NCBI RefSeq assembly: GCF_000718985.1
Contig: NZ_JODL01000011.1
Coordinates: forward strand, 74,857 to 138,856
DNA: 64,000 nt
Direction: 5' to 3'
Origin: Streptomyces megasporus
Lineage (GTDB): Bacteria > Actinomycetota > Actinomycetes > Streptomycetales > Streptomycetaceae
This document shows positions 17,410 through 26,342 of this stretch, piece by piece; within the stretch, counting starts at the first letter, position 1; each line of letters begins with the position of its first letter. Under the pieces are notes generated by a model. That model had not been told where the DNA came from, did no database searches, and worked only from the letters and a program-made list of their open reading frames with translations. The position numbers were made by a program, and so were the translations under genes.

Positions 17410-17473
17410 TCTTCCACAGGTTTTCCAGAGGGCCTGTGGAAAACAGGGCATCTTCCCACACCCCTGTGGATAA
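17410..17473. promoter_or_regulatory. DnaA-box group (one perfect, one near-perfect, one weak)
   Basis: The minus strand carries TTATCCACA at 17465-17473 (perfect) and TTTTCCACA at 17435-17443 (one mismatch). The plus strand carries TCTTCCACA at 17410-17418 (weak). With the box at 17162 this forms a cluster spread over about 310 bases, suggesting DnaA binding, titration or regulation. Confidence 0.6.
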
Positions 17474-17744
17474 CCCGGCCGCCCATCGCCGCGCCCGGCC
17501 CCGCCCCCGGGCATCGGACCGGCCCCGACGCCCGCTGCGGCCCGGCGGCTTTCCGCCGGCTTTCCGGCGTTTCCCGGCGCGCCCCGACGTTTTCCGGATG
17601 CCTCGCCGGGACGGGGATTCCGTCCACCCCCGCACCGCGGAACTCCCCCCGTACGGTGACATCGGAAATTACCTTGACGGCACCTCCGCACCCTTTCCCG
17701 AAAACCCTCAAAAGGAACATATCGGCACGTATCGCCGTATCGAG

Positions 17745-17774
17745 TCGAGCGTGCCGCCCGCCCCCCGGTACCCT
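17745..17774 (+). promoter_or_regulatory. Leaderless promoter for serS
   Basis: TCGAGC (17745-17750) and TACCCT (17769-17774) are spaced by 18 bases. The -10 box ends six bases before the GTG at 17781, which has no Shine-Dalgarno sequence. Confidence 0.55.
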
Positions 17775-17780
17775 GGCGGC

Positions 17781-19067
17781 GTGATTGACCTTCGCCTGCT
17801 CCGTGAGGACCCCGACCGTGTGCGCGCCTCCCAGCGTGCCCGTGGAGAGGACGTCGGCGTCGTCGACGCCCTGCTCTCCGCCGACGAGCGGCGCAGGTCG
17901 TCCGGCGTCCGCTTCGACGAGTTGCGCGCCGAGCAGAAGCAGCTCGGCAAGCTGATCCCCAAGGCCACCGGCGACGAGAAGGCCGAGCTGCTGAAGAAGG
18001 CCGGCGAGCTGGCCGCCGCGGTCAAGGCGGCCGACGCCGAGCGGGACGAGGCCGACGCGGAGACCCAGCGGCTGCTCCTCCGACTCGGCAACCTCGTCCA
18101 CCCCGACGTGCCCGTGGGCGGCGAGGACGACTTCACCGTCCGCGAGACGCACGGCACCCCGCGCGACTTCGCCGCCGAGGGCTTCGAACCCAAGGACCAC
18201 CTGGAGCTCGGCCAGGCGCTCGGCGCCATCGACGTCGAGCGCGGCGCCAAGGTCTCCGGCTCGCGCTTCTACTACCTGACCGGCGTCGGCGCCCTGCTGG
18301 AGCTGGCCCTGGTCAACGCCGCGATCGCCCAGGCCACCGAGGCGGGCTTCATCCCCATGCTGACCCCGGCGCTGGTCAAGCCCCGCGCCATGGAGGGCAC
18401 CGGATTCCTCGGCCAGGCCGCCGAGAACGTCTACCACCTGGAGAAGGACGACTACTACCTGGTCGGCACCTCCGAGGTACCGCTCGCCGGCTACCACATG
18501 GACGAGATCCTCGACGCGGAGAAGCTGCCGCTGCGGTACGCCGGTTTCTCCCCGTGCTTCCGTCGCGAGGCGGGCTCGTACGGCAAGGACACCCGCGGCA
18601 TCTTCCGCGTCCACCAGTTCGACAAGGTGGAGATGTTCTCCTACGTCGCGCCCGAGGACTCCGAGGCCGAGCACCTGCGGCTGCTGGAGTGGGAGAAGCA
18701 GTGGCTGAACTCCCTGGAGCTGCCCTTCCGGGTGATCGACGTCGCCACCGGTGACCTGGGCGCCTCCGCCTCCCGGAAGTTCGACTGCGAGGCGTGGATC
18801 CCGACCCAGGGCAAGTACCGCGAGCTGACCTCCGCCTCCAACTGCGACGAGTTCCAGGCCCGCCGGCTGTCCATCCGGATGCGCCAGGAGAAGAAGGTCC
18901 GTCCGCTGGCGACGCTCAACGGCACGCTGTGCGCGGTCCCCCGCACCATCGTGGCCCTGCTGGAGAACCACCAGCAGGCCGACGGCTCGGTGCGGGTGCC
19001 CGAGATCCTCCGGCCCCACCTGGGCGGACGCGAGGTGCTGGAGCCCGTGGGAACCGCCGCCCGGTGA
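17781..19067 (+). CDS. serS: Seryl-tRNA synthetase
   Basis: The 428-residue class II synthetase charges tRNA-Ser. The N-terminal antiparallel coiled-coil arm spans about residues 28-100. Class II motif 2 is [30 protein letters not shown], split by the Arg that contacts ATP, and motif 3 is [23 protein letters not shown] start at 17781 gives the standard N-terminus ([18 protein letters not shown]). It overlaps the next gene as GTGA, so the HAD phosphatase is probably co-translated. No T-box leader is visible upstream. Confidence 0.97.
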   Translation: MIDLRLLREDPDRVRASQRARGEDVGVVDALLSADERRRSSGVRFDELRAEQKQLGKLIPKATGDEKAELLKKAGELAAAVKAADAERDEADAETQRLLLRLGNLVHPDVPVGGEDDFTVRETHGTPRDFAAEGFEPKDHLELGQALGAIDVERGAKVSGSRFYYLTGVGALLELALVNAAIAQATEAGFIPMLTPALVKPRAMEGTGFLGQAAENVYHLEKDDYYLVGTSEVPLAGYHMDEILDAEKLPLRYAGFSPCFRREAGSYGKDTRGIFRVHQFDKVEMFSYVAPEDSEAEHLRLLEWEKQWLNSLELPFRVIDVATGDLGASASRKFDCEAWIPTQGKYRELTSASNCDEFQARRLSIRMRQEKKVRPLATLNGTLCAVPRTIVALLENHQQADGSVRVPEILRPHLGGREVLEPVGTAAR

Positions 19068-19885
19068 GTGCCGAGTCCTCCCGCCTCCCGTACCGGCTGG
19101 TCGCCACCGACCTCGACGGCACACTGCTGCGCAGCGACGGCACCATCTCGCCCCGCACCCGTGAGGCGCTCGCCGCCGCCACGGCGGCGGGTGCCGCGCA
19201 CATCGTGGTCACCGGCCGCTCCGTGCCCTGGACCAGGCACATCCTGGACGAGCTGGGGTACGACGGCCTGGCCGTCTGCGGGCAGGGCTCGCAGGTCTAC
19301 CACGCCGGCGAACACCGAATGCTCACCTCGGTGACGCTCGACCGCCGGCAGGCCCGGTTGGCGATCGAGAAGATCCAGGCGGAGATCGGCCCGGTGGCCC
19401 TGGCCGTCTCCCGGGACGGGCTGGACGGCGAGGTGCTGTTCGGTCCGCACTACCGGGTGGGGAACGAGGAACTGCCCGCGACGGCCACCGCCGATCCGGC
19501 CGAGCTGTGGGCCGAGCCCCTGAACAAGGTCTACCTCCAGCACCCCGGCGGGCTGGACGACGACGCCCTCGCCGACGCCGCCCGACGGGCCGCGGGCGAC
19601 CTGGTGGGCGTGGTGGTCTCGGGCGAGGGCATCGTGGAGATGCTGCCGCTGGGGCTCTCCAAGGCCAAGGGCCTGTCGATCGCCGCCCGCCGGCTGGGAG
19701 TGTCGGCGACGACGACGATCGCCTTCGGCGACATGCCCAACGACATCCCCATGTTCGCCTGGGCCGCCCACGGCGTCGCCATGGGCAGCGCCCACCCCGA
19801 ACTGCTGGCGGTGGCCGACGAGGTGACCGCGTCCAACGACGAGGACGGCATCGCGGTCGTCCTGGAGCGGCTGTTCTCCCTCTGA
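19064..19885 (+). CDS. HAD-superfamily (Cof/IIB) phosphatase
   Basis: The 273-residue cytoplasmic hydrolase has the HAD nucleophile motif ATDLDGTLL, motif II VVTGRS, the lysine region [11 protein letters not shown] and motif [13 protein letters not shown], with a type IIB cap between. Relatives remove phosphate from sugar phosphates or flavin and thiamin intermediates; the substrate cannot be read from sequence. The GTG start overlaps the serS stop. A close paralogue lies at 28022-28882. Downstream are four 15-bp tandem repeats. Confidence 0.9.
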   Translation: MSAESSRLPYRLVATDLDGTLLRSDGTISPRTREALAAATAAGAAHIVVTGRSVPWTRHILDELGYDGLAVCGQGSQVYHAGEHRMLTSVTLDRRQARLAIEKIQAEIGPVALAVSRDGLDGEVLFGPHYRVGNEELPATATADPAELWAEPLNKVYLQHPGGLDDDALADAARRAAGDLVGVVVSGEGIVEMLPLGLSKAKGLSIAARRLGVSATTTIAFGDMPNDIPMFAWAAHGVAMGSAHPELLAVADEVTASNDEDGIAVVLERLFSL

Positions 19886-19943
19886 GGAACCGGCCGCCGA
19901 GCAACCGGCCGTCGAGCAACCGGCTGCCGAGGGACCGCCCGCG
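19884..19943. repeat. Four imperfect 15-bp tandem repeats
   Basis: The units are GAGGAACCGGCCGCC, GAGCAACCGGCCGTC, GAGCAACCGGCTGCC and GAGGGACCGCCCGCG. They begin within the HAD stop codon and fill the gap to the convergent MarR gene. Confidence 0.75.
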
Positions 19944-19944
19944 C

Positions 19945-20415
19945 TCACTCCGGGGGCGGTCCCTCCGTGGTGCCCTCCAGGACCGCCCGGCAGATGGCGT
20001 GGAGCTGCTCGGTCCGCTCCGGGGTGAGGTGGTCGAACAGGGCTCGGCGGACCTGCTCCACATGGCCGTGGGCCGCCTCCTCCAGCGTGGCGAACCCCTC
20101 GTCGGTCAGCGTGGCCAACGTGGTGCGATGGTCGGCGGGGTGCTGGGTCCGCTTCACCCAGCCCCGGCTCTCCAGCTTGGCGACGGCATGGGAGAGCCGG
20201 CTGGCCGAGGAGCGGGTGATCCTCGCCAGTTGGCTCATGGTGAGGGTCCGGTCCGGAGCCTCGGAGAGCATGGCCAGGGTCTGGTAGTACGCCAGCGGCA
20301 TCCCGGCGTCACGCTGCAACTGTCGGTCCAGTTCCTCGCGGATGCGCTGGGTTGCGGCCAGGAAGGCCCGCCAGGTCCGCTGCTCTTCGTCGTTCAACCA
20401 CCGTGTCGTGCCCAT
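19945..20415 (-). CDS. MarR-family transcriptional regulator
   Basis: The 156-residue protein has the MarR winged helix: TMSQLARITRSSASRLSHAVAKLESRGWV (about 60-88) with the wing RTQHPADHRTTLATLTDEG, flanked by dimerisation helices. It begins at the ATG at 20415, directly after a 28-bp dyad that contains its -10 box, so autorepression is likely. The ligand is unknown. The nearest possible target is the ABC exporter operon transcribed toward it from the right, but a terminator separates them. Confidence 0.92.
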   Translation of the reverse strand: MGTTRWLNDEEQRTWRAFLAATQRIREELDRQLQRDAGMPLAYYQTLAMLSEAPDRTLTMSQLARITRSSASRLSHAVAKLESRGWVKRTQHPADHRTTLATLTDEGFATLEEAAHGHVEQVRRALFDHLTPERTEQLHAICRAVLEGTTEGPPPE

Positions 20416-20443
20416 GTTTCCAGCGTACGAGTACGGAGGAAAC
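20416..20443 (-). promoter_or_regulatory. MarR autoregulatory operator overlapping a leaderless -10 box
   Basis: Outer arms GTTTCC (20416-20421) and GGAAAC (20438-20443) and inner arms CGTAC (20425-20429) and GTACG (20431-20435 region) form a nested dyad. On the minus strand TACGCT (20427-20422) ends six bases before the ATG at 20415, so a bound repressor would cover the -10 box. Confidence 0.6.
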
Positions 20444-20475
20444 GGGCATACGGGCTGCTCCCGTGGACCGAACGC

Positions 20476-20515
20476 CGCGCGCCCCCGGCCCCGAGGAGCG
20501 GGGCGGGGGCGCGCG
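20476..20515 (-). terminator. GC-rich hairpin terminator of the ABC operon
   Basis: A near-perfect stem (left arm begins CGCGCGCCCCCGG, right arm ends GGGGGCGCGCG) lies beyond the last gene of the minus-strand exporter operon and before the MarR gene. Confidence 0.7.
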
Positions 20516-20545
20516 ATGCCGGTGTACGGGCGGGGGGTGCCCCGC

Positions 20546-21265
20546 TCACTCCTCGCCCGCGAGGGTGAGAGTGCGCAGTTTCCGCCCCGCGTACCAGGTG
20601 CCCGCGACGGTCACCACCGCCAGCAGCACCACGGCGGTCGGCAGTCCGACGTCGGAGGCGATGTTCGCGCCGGGCGCCGTCTTCTCGGCCAGGGCCAGCG
20701 CCCACTGCTGGACGCTGAGCGTCCGGGCGCCGGGCACCAGGCTGCCGAAGAGTGCCTCCCAGATGAGGGCGTAGACCAGGCCGAGGACGACGGCGTGCCG
20801 GCTGACCGTGCCCAGCAGCAGGAAGACCGCGCTGTAGGCGATGGAGGCGGCGACCGCCGCGACGGTGTAGGCGACGGCGATCTGTTGGCTGTTGCCGTTG
20901 AGGATCCAGCCCGCGACCAGCATGGGGACCGCCGAGAACACCATGGTGACGGCGATGGCGACGGTCAGCTTGGTGAGGATGATCGTGGGCCGCTTCAGCG
21001 GCTTGGCCAGCAGGTAGACGATCGCGCCGTCGTCGATCTCCGGGCCGATCGCGCCGGTCCCGGCGATCACGCCGATCAGCGGGACCATGGTGGCCAGCGC
21101 GAAGCCGCCGAGCACCTCGGTGGCGACGGCGTCGTCGGCGCCGACCAGCAGGCGGATCGCCACGGAGATCACCACGAGCACCGCGGGCAGGACGAACAGG
21201 ATCAGCGCCCGGCGGCGGCCGAGCAGGGCCCGGTAGGTGAGCCGGGCGACCGTGGGGTCGTACAT
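20546..21265 (-). CDS. ABC exporter permease
   Basis: This 239-residue membrane protein has six hydrophobic segments in the ABC-2 pattern: RALILFVLPAVLVVISVAIRLLV, a pair around LATMVPLIGVIAGTGAIG, MVFSAVPMLVAGWIL, and VLLAVVTVAGTWYA near the C-terminus. A conserved cytoplasmic loop (GPEIDDGAIVYLLAKPLKRPTIILTKL) couples to the ATPase. It is the last gene of a four-gene operon and partners the ATPase at 21286-22203. AAGGAGCC precedes the ATG. Substrate unknown. Confidence 0.9.
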   Translation of the reverse strand: MYDPTVARLTYRALLGRRRALILFVLPAVLVVISVAIRLLVGADDAVATEVLGGFALATMVPLIGVIAGTGAIGPEIDDGAIVYLLAKPLKRPTIILTKLTVAIAVTMVFSAVPMLVAGWILNGNSQQIAVAYTVAAVAASIAYSAVFLLLGTVSRHAVVLGLVYALIWEALFGSLVPGARTLSVQQWALALAEKTAPGANIASDVGLPTAVVLLAVVTVAGTWYAGRKLRTLTLAGEE

Positions 21266-21285
21266 CGCTGTGGGCTCCTTGGTTC

Positions 21286-22203
21286 TCAGGCCGTGACGAG
21301 GTAGGAGAAGACGCTCTCCAGGGACTCGTCCGAAGGCGAGACCGTGAGGAGCCGGATGCCGTGCTCCCGGGCGATGCGCGGGAGCTGCTCGGTGAAGCGC
21401 GCGAAGTCGATCGCCTGGACGCGCAGGGCGCGCTCGGACCAGTCGAGTTCGATGCCCGCCGTGCTGGGGTCGGCGATCAGCGCGGACGCCAGCGCGCGGT
21501 CGTCGCTGGACCTCACGAGGTAGCGGTGGGGGCGGTCGGTCATCAGCCGGCGGATGCGCCGGAAGTCGCCGGAGGCCGCGTGCCGCCCGGCGACGATCAC
21601 CTCGATGTGGGAGGCGAGCTGCTCGACCTCCTCCAGGATGTGCGAGGAGAACAGCACCGTGCGGCCCTCGGCGCCCATCCGCCGCAGCAGGTCCATCAAC
21701 TGCATGCGCTGGCGCGGGTCCATGCCGTTGAACGGCTCGTCCAGCAGCAGCACGGACGGGTCGTGGACGAGCGCGGAGGCCATCTTCACCCGCTGCCGCA
21801 TGCCCTTGCTGTACGTGGAGATCTTCCGGTCCTGGGCGTACTCCATCTCGACGGTGGCCAGCGCCCTCCGCGCGGCCTCGCCCGGATCGGGCAGCCCGTG
21901 CAGTTCGGCGTTGGCGAGGACGAACTCGTGGCCGGTGAGGAAGTCGTACATCGCCTCGCGCTCGGGGACGACGCCGATCTCCTTGTAGACCTGCTCGTTG
22001 CGCCAGATCACCGTCCCGTCGAGGGTGACGGTGCCGGCGGAGGGGGCCAGGAAGCCGCCCATCATGTTGATCAGCGTGGACTTGCCCGCGCCGTTCGGGC
22101 CGAGCAGGCCGGTGACGCCGGGGCCGATGTCCATGGTCACGTCGTTGACGGCGACGACGTTGCCGAACCAGCGGGACACGTGGTCGATGTGGATCGTGGT
22201 CAT
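21286..22203 (-). CDS. ABC exporter ATP-binding protein
   Basis: The 305-residue ATPase has Walker A (GPNGAGKST, about 38-46), a variant signature YSKGMRQRVKMA, Walker B VLLLDEPFNGMDP and the H-loop FSSHIL. A C-terminal extension of about 80 residues (RIRRLMTDRPHRYLVRSSDD...) is typical of drug or lantibiotic-type ABC-2 exporters. It pairs with the permease 20 bases downstream. The operon holds two ATPase-permease pairs, suggesting a heteromeric exporter. Confidence 0.93.
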   Translation of the reverse strand: MTTIHIDHVSRWFGNVVAVNDVTMDIGPGVTGLLGPNGAGKSTLINMMGGFLAPSAGTVTLDGTVIWRNEQVYKEIGVVPEREAMYDFLTGHEFVLANAELHGLPDPGEAARRALATVEMEYAQDRKISTYSKGMRQRVKMASALVHDPSVLLLDEPFNGMDPRQRMQLMDLLRRMGAEGRTVLFSSHILEEVEQLASHIEVIVAGRHAASGDFRRIRRLMTDRPHRYLVRSSDDRALASALIADPSTAGIELDWSERALRVQAIDFARFTEQLPRIAREHGIRLLTVSPSDESLESVFSYLVTA

Positions 22204-22253
22204 GGCCTACGCCGCCTTCTCGTTCTGCGTGTGGGTCTTCACGGTCTCGGTCG

Positions 22254-23177
22254 TCACAGCCCCGCCTTGCGGTAGCGGCCCATCAGCGCGAACCAGCAGG
22301 CCGCGATCAGGCCGAGGATGACCAGGACGTAGACGGCCGCGACGGCCGTACCGGGCTCGTGCCCGCCGGGGAAGCCGGTGGGGGCGCCGAGGAACGCCGA
22401 CTGGAAGCCGTCCATCAGCGAGCCGGGGGAGGCCAGTCCGAGCCAGGCGACCGCGCCGCCGCTGCCCTGTGCCTCGGCGATGACCTGGACGGTGGTGACG
22501 GCGAAGTACGGGATGGTCAGCACGGCGATGACCGCGGCGACGCCGAAGCCCCGGCGCGGCGTGAGCGCGGAGACGACCAGGCCGATGCCCGCGTGGAGGA
22601 CGGAGAACACCGCCGTCCCGGCCAGCCCCTGGAGGAACCCGGTGGTCTGGTCGCCGAAGTCGAGCTCGACGAGCAGGGCGCCCACGTACATGACCACCAG
22701 GGGGGCGGTGACGAACAGGAAGAGGGCCGAGGCCATGGCCGCGTACTTGGCCGCCACGTAGTCGACGCGCTCGATCGGGCGCGAGAAGTACAGCGGCACG
22801 GTGCGGAAGCGCAGGTCGCGCGAGACCGACTGCGGTGCCTGGGAGGCGAGGTAGAGACCGATGACGGGCTGCATCATCAGCGCGTACTCGGTGTACTGCA
22901 CCTCCAGCGCCTTGGCGCCGGGGGTCACGGCGGCGACCGCCACCAGGATGCCCGCCGGCAGCACCATCACGGCCAGCAGAACGAACGGCAGCACCTTCGA
23001 CTTCGCCGAGCGCCCCAGCCCGTACGCGCCGCGCAGGGACTGGGTGAGCAGCGACCTGCGGGCGTAGGACCGGCCGAGGCGGGGGCCGTCGTAGTGGCGG
23101 TAGCCGATGTTGTGGATGCTGGCGTCCTCGCCGCGCGGGGCGGGGACGGCGGGGGTCGTGGTCGGTTCAGGCCGCAT
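22254..23177 (-). CDS. ABC exporter permease
   Basis: The 307-residue product has a cytoplasmic N-terminus (RPEPTTTPAVPAPRGEDASIHNIGYRHYDGPRLGRSYARRSL) and about six membrane segments: VLPFVLLAVMVLPAGILVAVAAV, ALFLFVTAPLVVMYVGALLV, VLHAGIGLVVSAL, VAAVIAVLTIPYFAVTTV and a final one near the C-terminus. The ATG at 23177 is chosen because AAGGGGGG lies upstream and it overlaps the preceding ATPase stop by 11 bases; the ORF extends further but into that gene. Partner of the ATPase at 23167-24180. Confidence 0.9.
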   Translation of the reverse strand: MRPEPTTTPAVPAPRGEDASIHNIGYRHYDGPRLGRSYARRSLLTQSLRGAYGLGRSAKSKVLPFVLLAVMVLPAGILVAVAAVTPGAKALEVQYTEYALMMQPVIGLYLASQAPQSVSRDLRFRTVPLYFSRPIERVDYVAAKYAAMASALFLFVTAPLVVMYVGALLVELDFGDQTTGFLQGLAGTAVFSVLHAGIGLVVSALTPRRGFGVAAVIAVLTIPYFAVTTVQVIAEAQGSGGAVAWLGLASPGSLMDGFQSAFLGAPTGFPGGHEPGTAVAAVYVLVILGLIAACWFALMGRYRKAGL

Positions 23178-24180
23178 CGGTGCTGCCCCCCTTCTCGGTG
23201 GTTCCGGTGGTGCGGGCGGCATCGGCGGCGGCGTCGGCGGCGTCGGCGGTCTTGAAGACCTCCGCGATGCGGTGCCTGCGCTGTTCCATCCGGACCAGTC
23301 CCAGGCCCAGCTCCGCGACCGTGTCGCGGACGGTGTCGTACACGGTGTCGTCGGCCGCCTCGACCAGCAGGACGCGCCCGGCGCCGGGCAGGCCGCCCTC
23401 GCCGGAGCCGGCCACGGCGAGCCCGGCGCCGGCGAGGGCGGTGCGCAGGGCGTCGGTGCCGTCGGGGTGGGCGTCGGTGTCGGTGACCTCGACCGCGAGG
23501 GTGGTGGTCTCCTGGGTGAAGTCGGCGGTGGAGGAGGAGCGCAGCAGTCTGCCGCCGTCGATGACGACGACGTGGTCGCAGGTGCGCTCCAGCTCGCCCA
23601 GCAGGTGGGAGGTGACCAGGACCGAGATCCCGAAGTCGGAGTGGATGCGGCGGATCAGGTCCAGCATGTCGTCCCGGCCGACCGGGTCCAGTCCGTTGGT
23701 CGGTTCGTCGAGGAAGACCAGCCGCGGGTCGTGGACCAGGGCCTGGGCCAGTTTGACCCGCTGCTTCATACCGGTCGAGTAGCCGCCGATGGGCCGGTAG
23801 CGCTCCTCGTAGAGGCCGACGTGGCGCAGGGTGTCGGCGGTGCGCTCGCGGGCCGCGGTGGCGGGCAGACCGGCCATCCGCGCCATGTGGACGACGAACT
23901 CGGTCGCCGACACGTCGGGCGGCAGGCAGTCGTGTTCGGGCATGTACCCGACACGCTCGCGGATGCCGGCGCCCTGGGTGGCGACGTCCATGCCGAGGAC
24001 GGAGGCGGTCCCCTCACTGGCGGGGGAGAGGCCCAACAGAATCTTGATCAGGGTCGACTTGCCCGCACCGTTGGCCCCCACCAGGCCGGTCACGCCCGGC
24101 GTGATCTCCATGGTGAGCCGGTCCAGCGCGGTGACCCTGGGGAACCTCTTGGTGAGGTTCTCGGTCGCGATGACAGTCAC
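23167..24180 (-). CDS. ABC exporter ATP-binding protein, first gene of operon
   Basis: The 337-residue ATPase shows Walker A GANGAGKST, signature YSTGMKQRVKLA, Walker B LVFLDEPTNGLDP and switch TSHLL. A C-terminal region follows (about 225-337) containing an Ala/Asp-rich tail (FKTADAADAAADAA). The GTG at 24180 gives the usual family start (MTVIATENLTKRFPRVTALDRL) and is preceded by a perfectly placed -10 box without ribosome-binding site; a GTG at 24213 is the longer alternative. It heads the operon of two ATPase-permease pairs. Confidence 0.92.
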   Translation of the reverse strand: MTVIATENLTKRFPRVTALDRLTMEITPGVTGLVGANGAGKSTLIKILLGLSPASEGTASVLGMDVATQGAGIRERVGYMPEHDCLPPDVSATEFVVHMARMAGLPATAARERTADTLRHVGLYEERYRPIGGYSTGMKQRVKLAQALVHDPRLVFLDEPTNGLDPVGRDDMLDLIRRIHSDFGISVLVTSHLLGELERTCDHVVVIDGGRLLRSSSTADFTQETTTLAVEVTDTDAHPDGTDALRTALAGAGLAVAGSGEGGLPGAGRVLLVEAADDTVYDTVRDTVAELGLGLVRMEQRRHRIAEVFKTADAADAAADAARTTGTTEKGGSTDAA

Positions 24181-24186
24181 GCTCCG

Positions 24187-24192
24187 ACCGTA
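24187..24192 (-). promoter_or_regulatory. Leaderless -10 box of the ABC exporter operon
   Basis: On the minus strand TACGGT ends six bases before the GTG at 24180. A CTGACG -35-like element lies 20 bases further upstream (24213-24218), a little far. Confidence 0.5.
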
Positions 24193-24401
24193 GTGGTCCT
24201 CCGGGCGGGCCACGTCAGCCCGGGGGCGTGCATGCGTCTCGTACCGGAGGCGGAGACGCCCCTAGGGGGCGGAACCGGGGAGTCCGGGGGAGGGGCGGGG
24301 CCGCCCGGTCGTGGCACGGGCGGTGTCAGGACGCCGAGACCGGCTACCCGTGGTCCTCGAAACCGTCCGATGCCGTGCCGCGGCGGAAGGGAGAAGTGCC
24401 C

Positions 24402-26243
24402 ATGGGAACCGGGAGGGCGTCGAGGGACGCACGGGAGCGGTGGATCCCCACGGACGGCGTCGAGCTGTGCGTCGCCGAACTGGGCACGCGGACGGACGAG
24501 GACGGCGGTCGCCGTCCGACGGTGGTGCTGCTGCACGGCTACCCGGACACCAAGGAGCTGTGGTACCCGGTCGCCGAGCGGCTCACCCCCCGCTTCCACG
24601 TGGTGCTGTACGACGTGCGCGGCTTCGGGAAGTCGACGGCGCCCGACCCGCCGCGCGGCGCTTTCACGCTGGAGAAGCTGACCGACGACTTCCTGGCCGT
24701 CGCGGACGCGGTGAGCCCCGACGCCCCGGTGCACCTGGTGGGACACGACTGGGGGTCGATCCAGGGGTGGGAGTTCGCCACGGTCGGACGGACCCAGGGC
24801 CGGATCGCGTCCTTCACCTCCCTCTCCGGACCGTCCCTGGACCACCTCGGGCACTGGTTCGCCGGGCGGCTGACCCGGCCGTCCCCGCGCGGTGCGGCCC
24901 AGGCGCTCGGGCAGGGCGCCAGGGCCCCGCACGTGTACCTGATGCACCTGCCCCGCGTTCCGGAGGCGCTGTTCGGCCGGTTCGGGCCCGCGCTCGCGCG
25001 GCGCCGGGCGCGCCGGAAAGGCGTCCCGCACGGCGGCTACCCCACCGCCTCGCTGCCCTCCGACGCCGCGCACGGGGCCTGGCTGTACCGCGACAACGTC
25101 CGCGCCCGGTTGCGCGCCCCGCGCGAGGACGCCTACGCCCACGTGCCCGTCCAACTGATCACGTCCGCCGACGACCCCTTCCTCTCCCCCGCCGTCCACG
25201 ACGGCCTGGACCGCTGGGTGCCCCGGTTGACGCGCCGGACGCTGCGGGCGGGCCACTGGGCGCCGCGCACCCGGCCCGACCGGCTCGCCGCCTGGATCGC
25301 CGCGTTCGTCGACGTCTGCGAGGGGCGGCGCGGGAGTGGCGGGGACGGCGGGAACGGCGGGGTCGCGTCGTCGGCGTCCGTCGAGCGCGCCGGGCGCACC
25401 GGGCGGGAGGGCATGTACGCCGAGTACTTCGGCGAGCAGTTGGTGCTGGTCACCGGGGCGTCCCGCGGCATCGGCCGGGAGACGGCGCTGGCCTTCGCCC
25501 GGGCCGGGGCCCGCGTCGTCGCCGCGGACATCGAGGGCGAGGGCGCGGCGCGCACCGCCGAACTGGCCCGGCTCGGCGGCGCCTCCGAGGCGTGGGCCGA
25601 GACCGTCGACGTCTCCGACGGACGGTCCATGGCGGCGCTGGCCGAGCGGGTGGCCGACCGGTACGGCGTGGTGGACGTGCTGGTCAACAACGCCGGGATC
25701 GCCGCCGCCGGACCGTTCCTGGAGCACACCGAGGACGACTGGGACGCCGTCCTCGGCACCAACCTGTGGGGCGTGATCCACGGCTGCCGCCTCTTCGGAC
25801 GGCAGATGGCCGCGCGCCGCCAGGGCGGCCACATCGTCAACCTCTCCTCCTGCGCGGCCTACGAGCCCACCCGCGCCCTGCCCGCGTACTGCACCTCCAA
25901 GGCGGCGGTGCTGATGCTCAGCCAGGTCCTCCGCGCCGACCTGGCCGGGGAGGGCATCGGGGTCTCGGCGATCTGTCCGGGCATCGTCAGCACCACGATC
26001 CTGGACGACACCCGGTTCCGGGGCTTCGACGAGCAGGACCGTCAGGCCCGGATCAAGCGGGCCCGGCAGGCCTACCGGATTCGCAGGTACCCGCCGGAGA
26101 AGGTCGCCGACGCGGTGCTGCGCTCGGTGGTGGAGAACCGGGCGGTGGTGCCGGTGAACCTGGAGGCGCGGGCCGGGATGGTGCTCTCGCGGGTGGCGCC
26201 GAGCGCGCTGCGGGCGTTCGCGCGGATCAACGTCCGGGCCTGA
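24402..26243 (+). CDS. EphD-like fusion: alpha/beta hydrolase plus short-chain dehydrogenase
   Basis: The 613-residue protein joins two enzymes. Residues about 25-310 are an epoxide-hydrolase-type alpha/beta hydrolase: oxyanion region LLHGYPDTKELW, nucleophile Asp in VGHDWGSIQGW, late catalytic His in RAGHWAPRTRPDRL. After a Gly/Ser-rich linker, residues about 345-613 form an SDR with cofactor motif TGASRGIGRE, NNAG, and the catalytic Ser-Tyr-Lys set (NLSSCAAYEP, AYCTSKAAV). The arrangement matches mycobacterial EphD (Rv2214c), linked to mycolate epoxide metabolism; Streptomyces lacks mycolates, so its substrate must differ. GGAAGGGAG precedes the ATG. Confidence 0.92.
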   Translation: MGTGRASRDARERWIPTDGVELCVAELGTRTDEDGGRRPTVVLLHGYPDTKELWYPVAERLTPRFHVVLYDVRGFGKSTAPDPPRGAFTLEKLTDDFLAVADAVSPDAPVHLVGHDWGSIQGWEFATVGRTQGRIASFTSLSGPSLDHLGHWFAGRLTRPSPRGAAQALGQGARAPHVYLMHLPRVPEALFGRFGPALARRRARRKGVPHGGYPTASLPSDAAHGAWLYRDNVRARLRAPREDAYAHVPVQLITSADDPFLSPAVHDGLDRWVPRLTRRTLRAGHWAPRTRPDRLAAWIAAFVDVCEGRRGSGGDGGNGGVASSASVERAGRTGREGMYAEYFGEQLVLVTGASRGIGRETALAFARAGARVVAADIEGEGAARTAELARLGGASEAWAETVDVSDGRSMAALAERVADRYGVVDVLVNNAGIAAAGPFLEHTEDDWDAVLGTNLWGVIHGCRLFGRQMAARRQGGHIVNLSSCAAYEPTRALPAYCTSKAAVLMLSQVLRADLAGEGIGVSAICPGIVSTTILDDTRFRGFDEQDRQARIKRARQAYRIRRYPPEKVADAVLRSVVENRAVVPVNLEARAGMVLSRVAPSALRAFARINVRA

Positions 26244-26342
26244 CCGCCGGGCCGGCCGCCGCCCGGAGGGACCGAAACGACGGAACGGGGTGCCGCGCGC
26301 CGGGCCCCGGGTGCACCCTGGGCTCGTATGGACGGGGCGCAC

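Larger units (their letters stand above)
17135..17768. other. Long intergenic region between pheA and serS with DnaA-box cluster
   Basis: No gene is supported in this 630-base gap. It contains two perfect DnaA boxes and near matches (listed separately), locally A+T-richer sequence around 17195-17300 and 17640-17730, and the serS promoter at its right end. Confidence 0.6.

Noticed and set aside
17135..17780. Second replication origin in the pheA-serS gap
   Set aside because: DnaA boxes are too few and there is no dnaA or dnaN beside it; a titration or regulatory cluster is the safer reading.
17640..17780. T-box leader for serS
   Set aside because: No T-box core or specifier-loop structure is visible, and the promoter appears leaderless.
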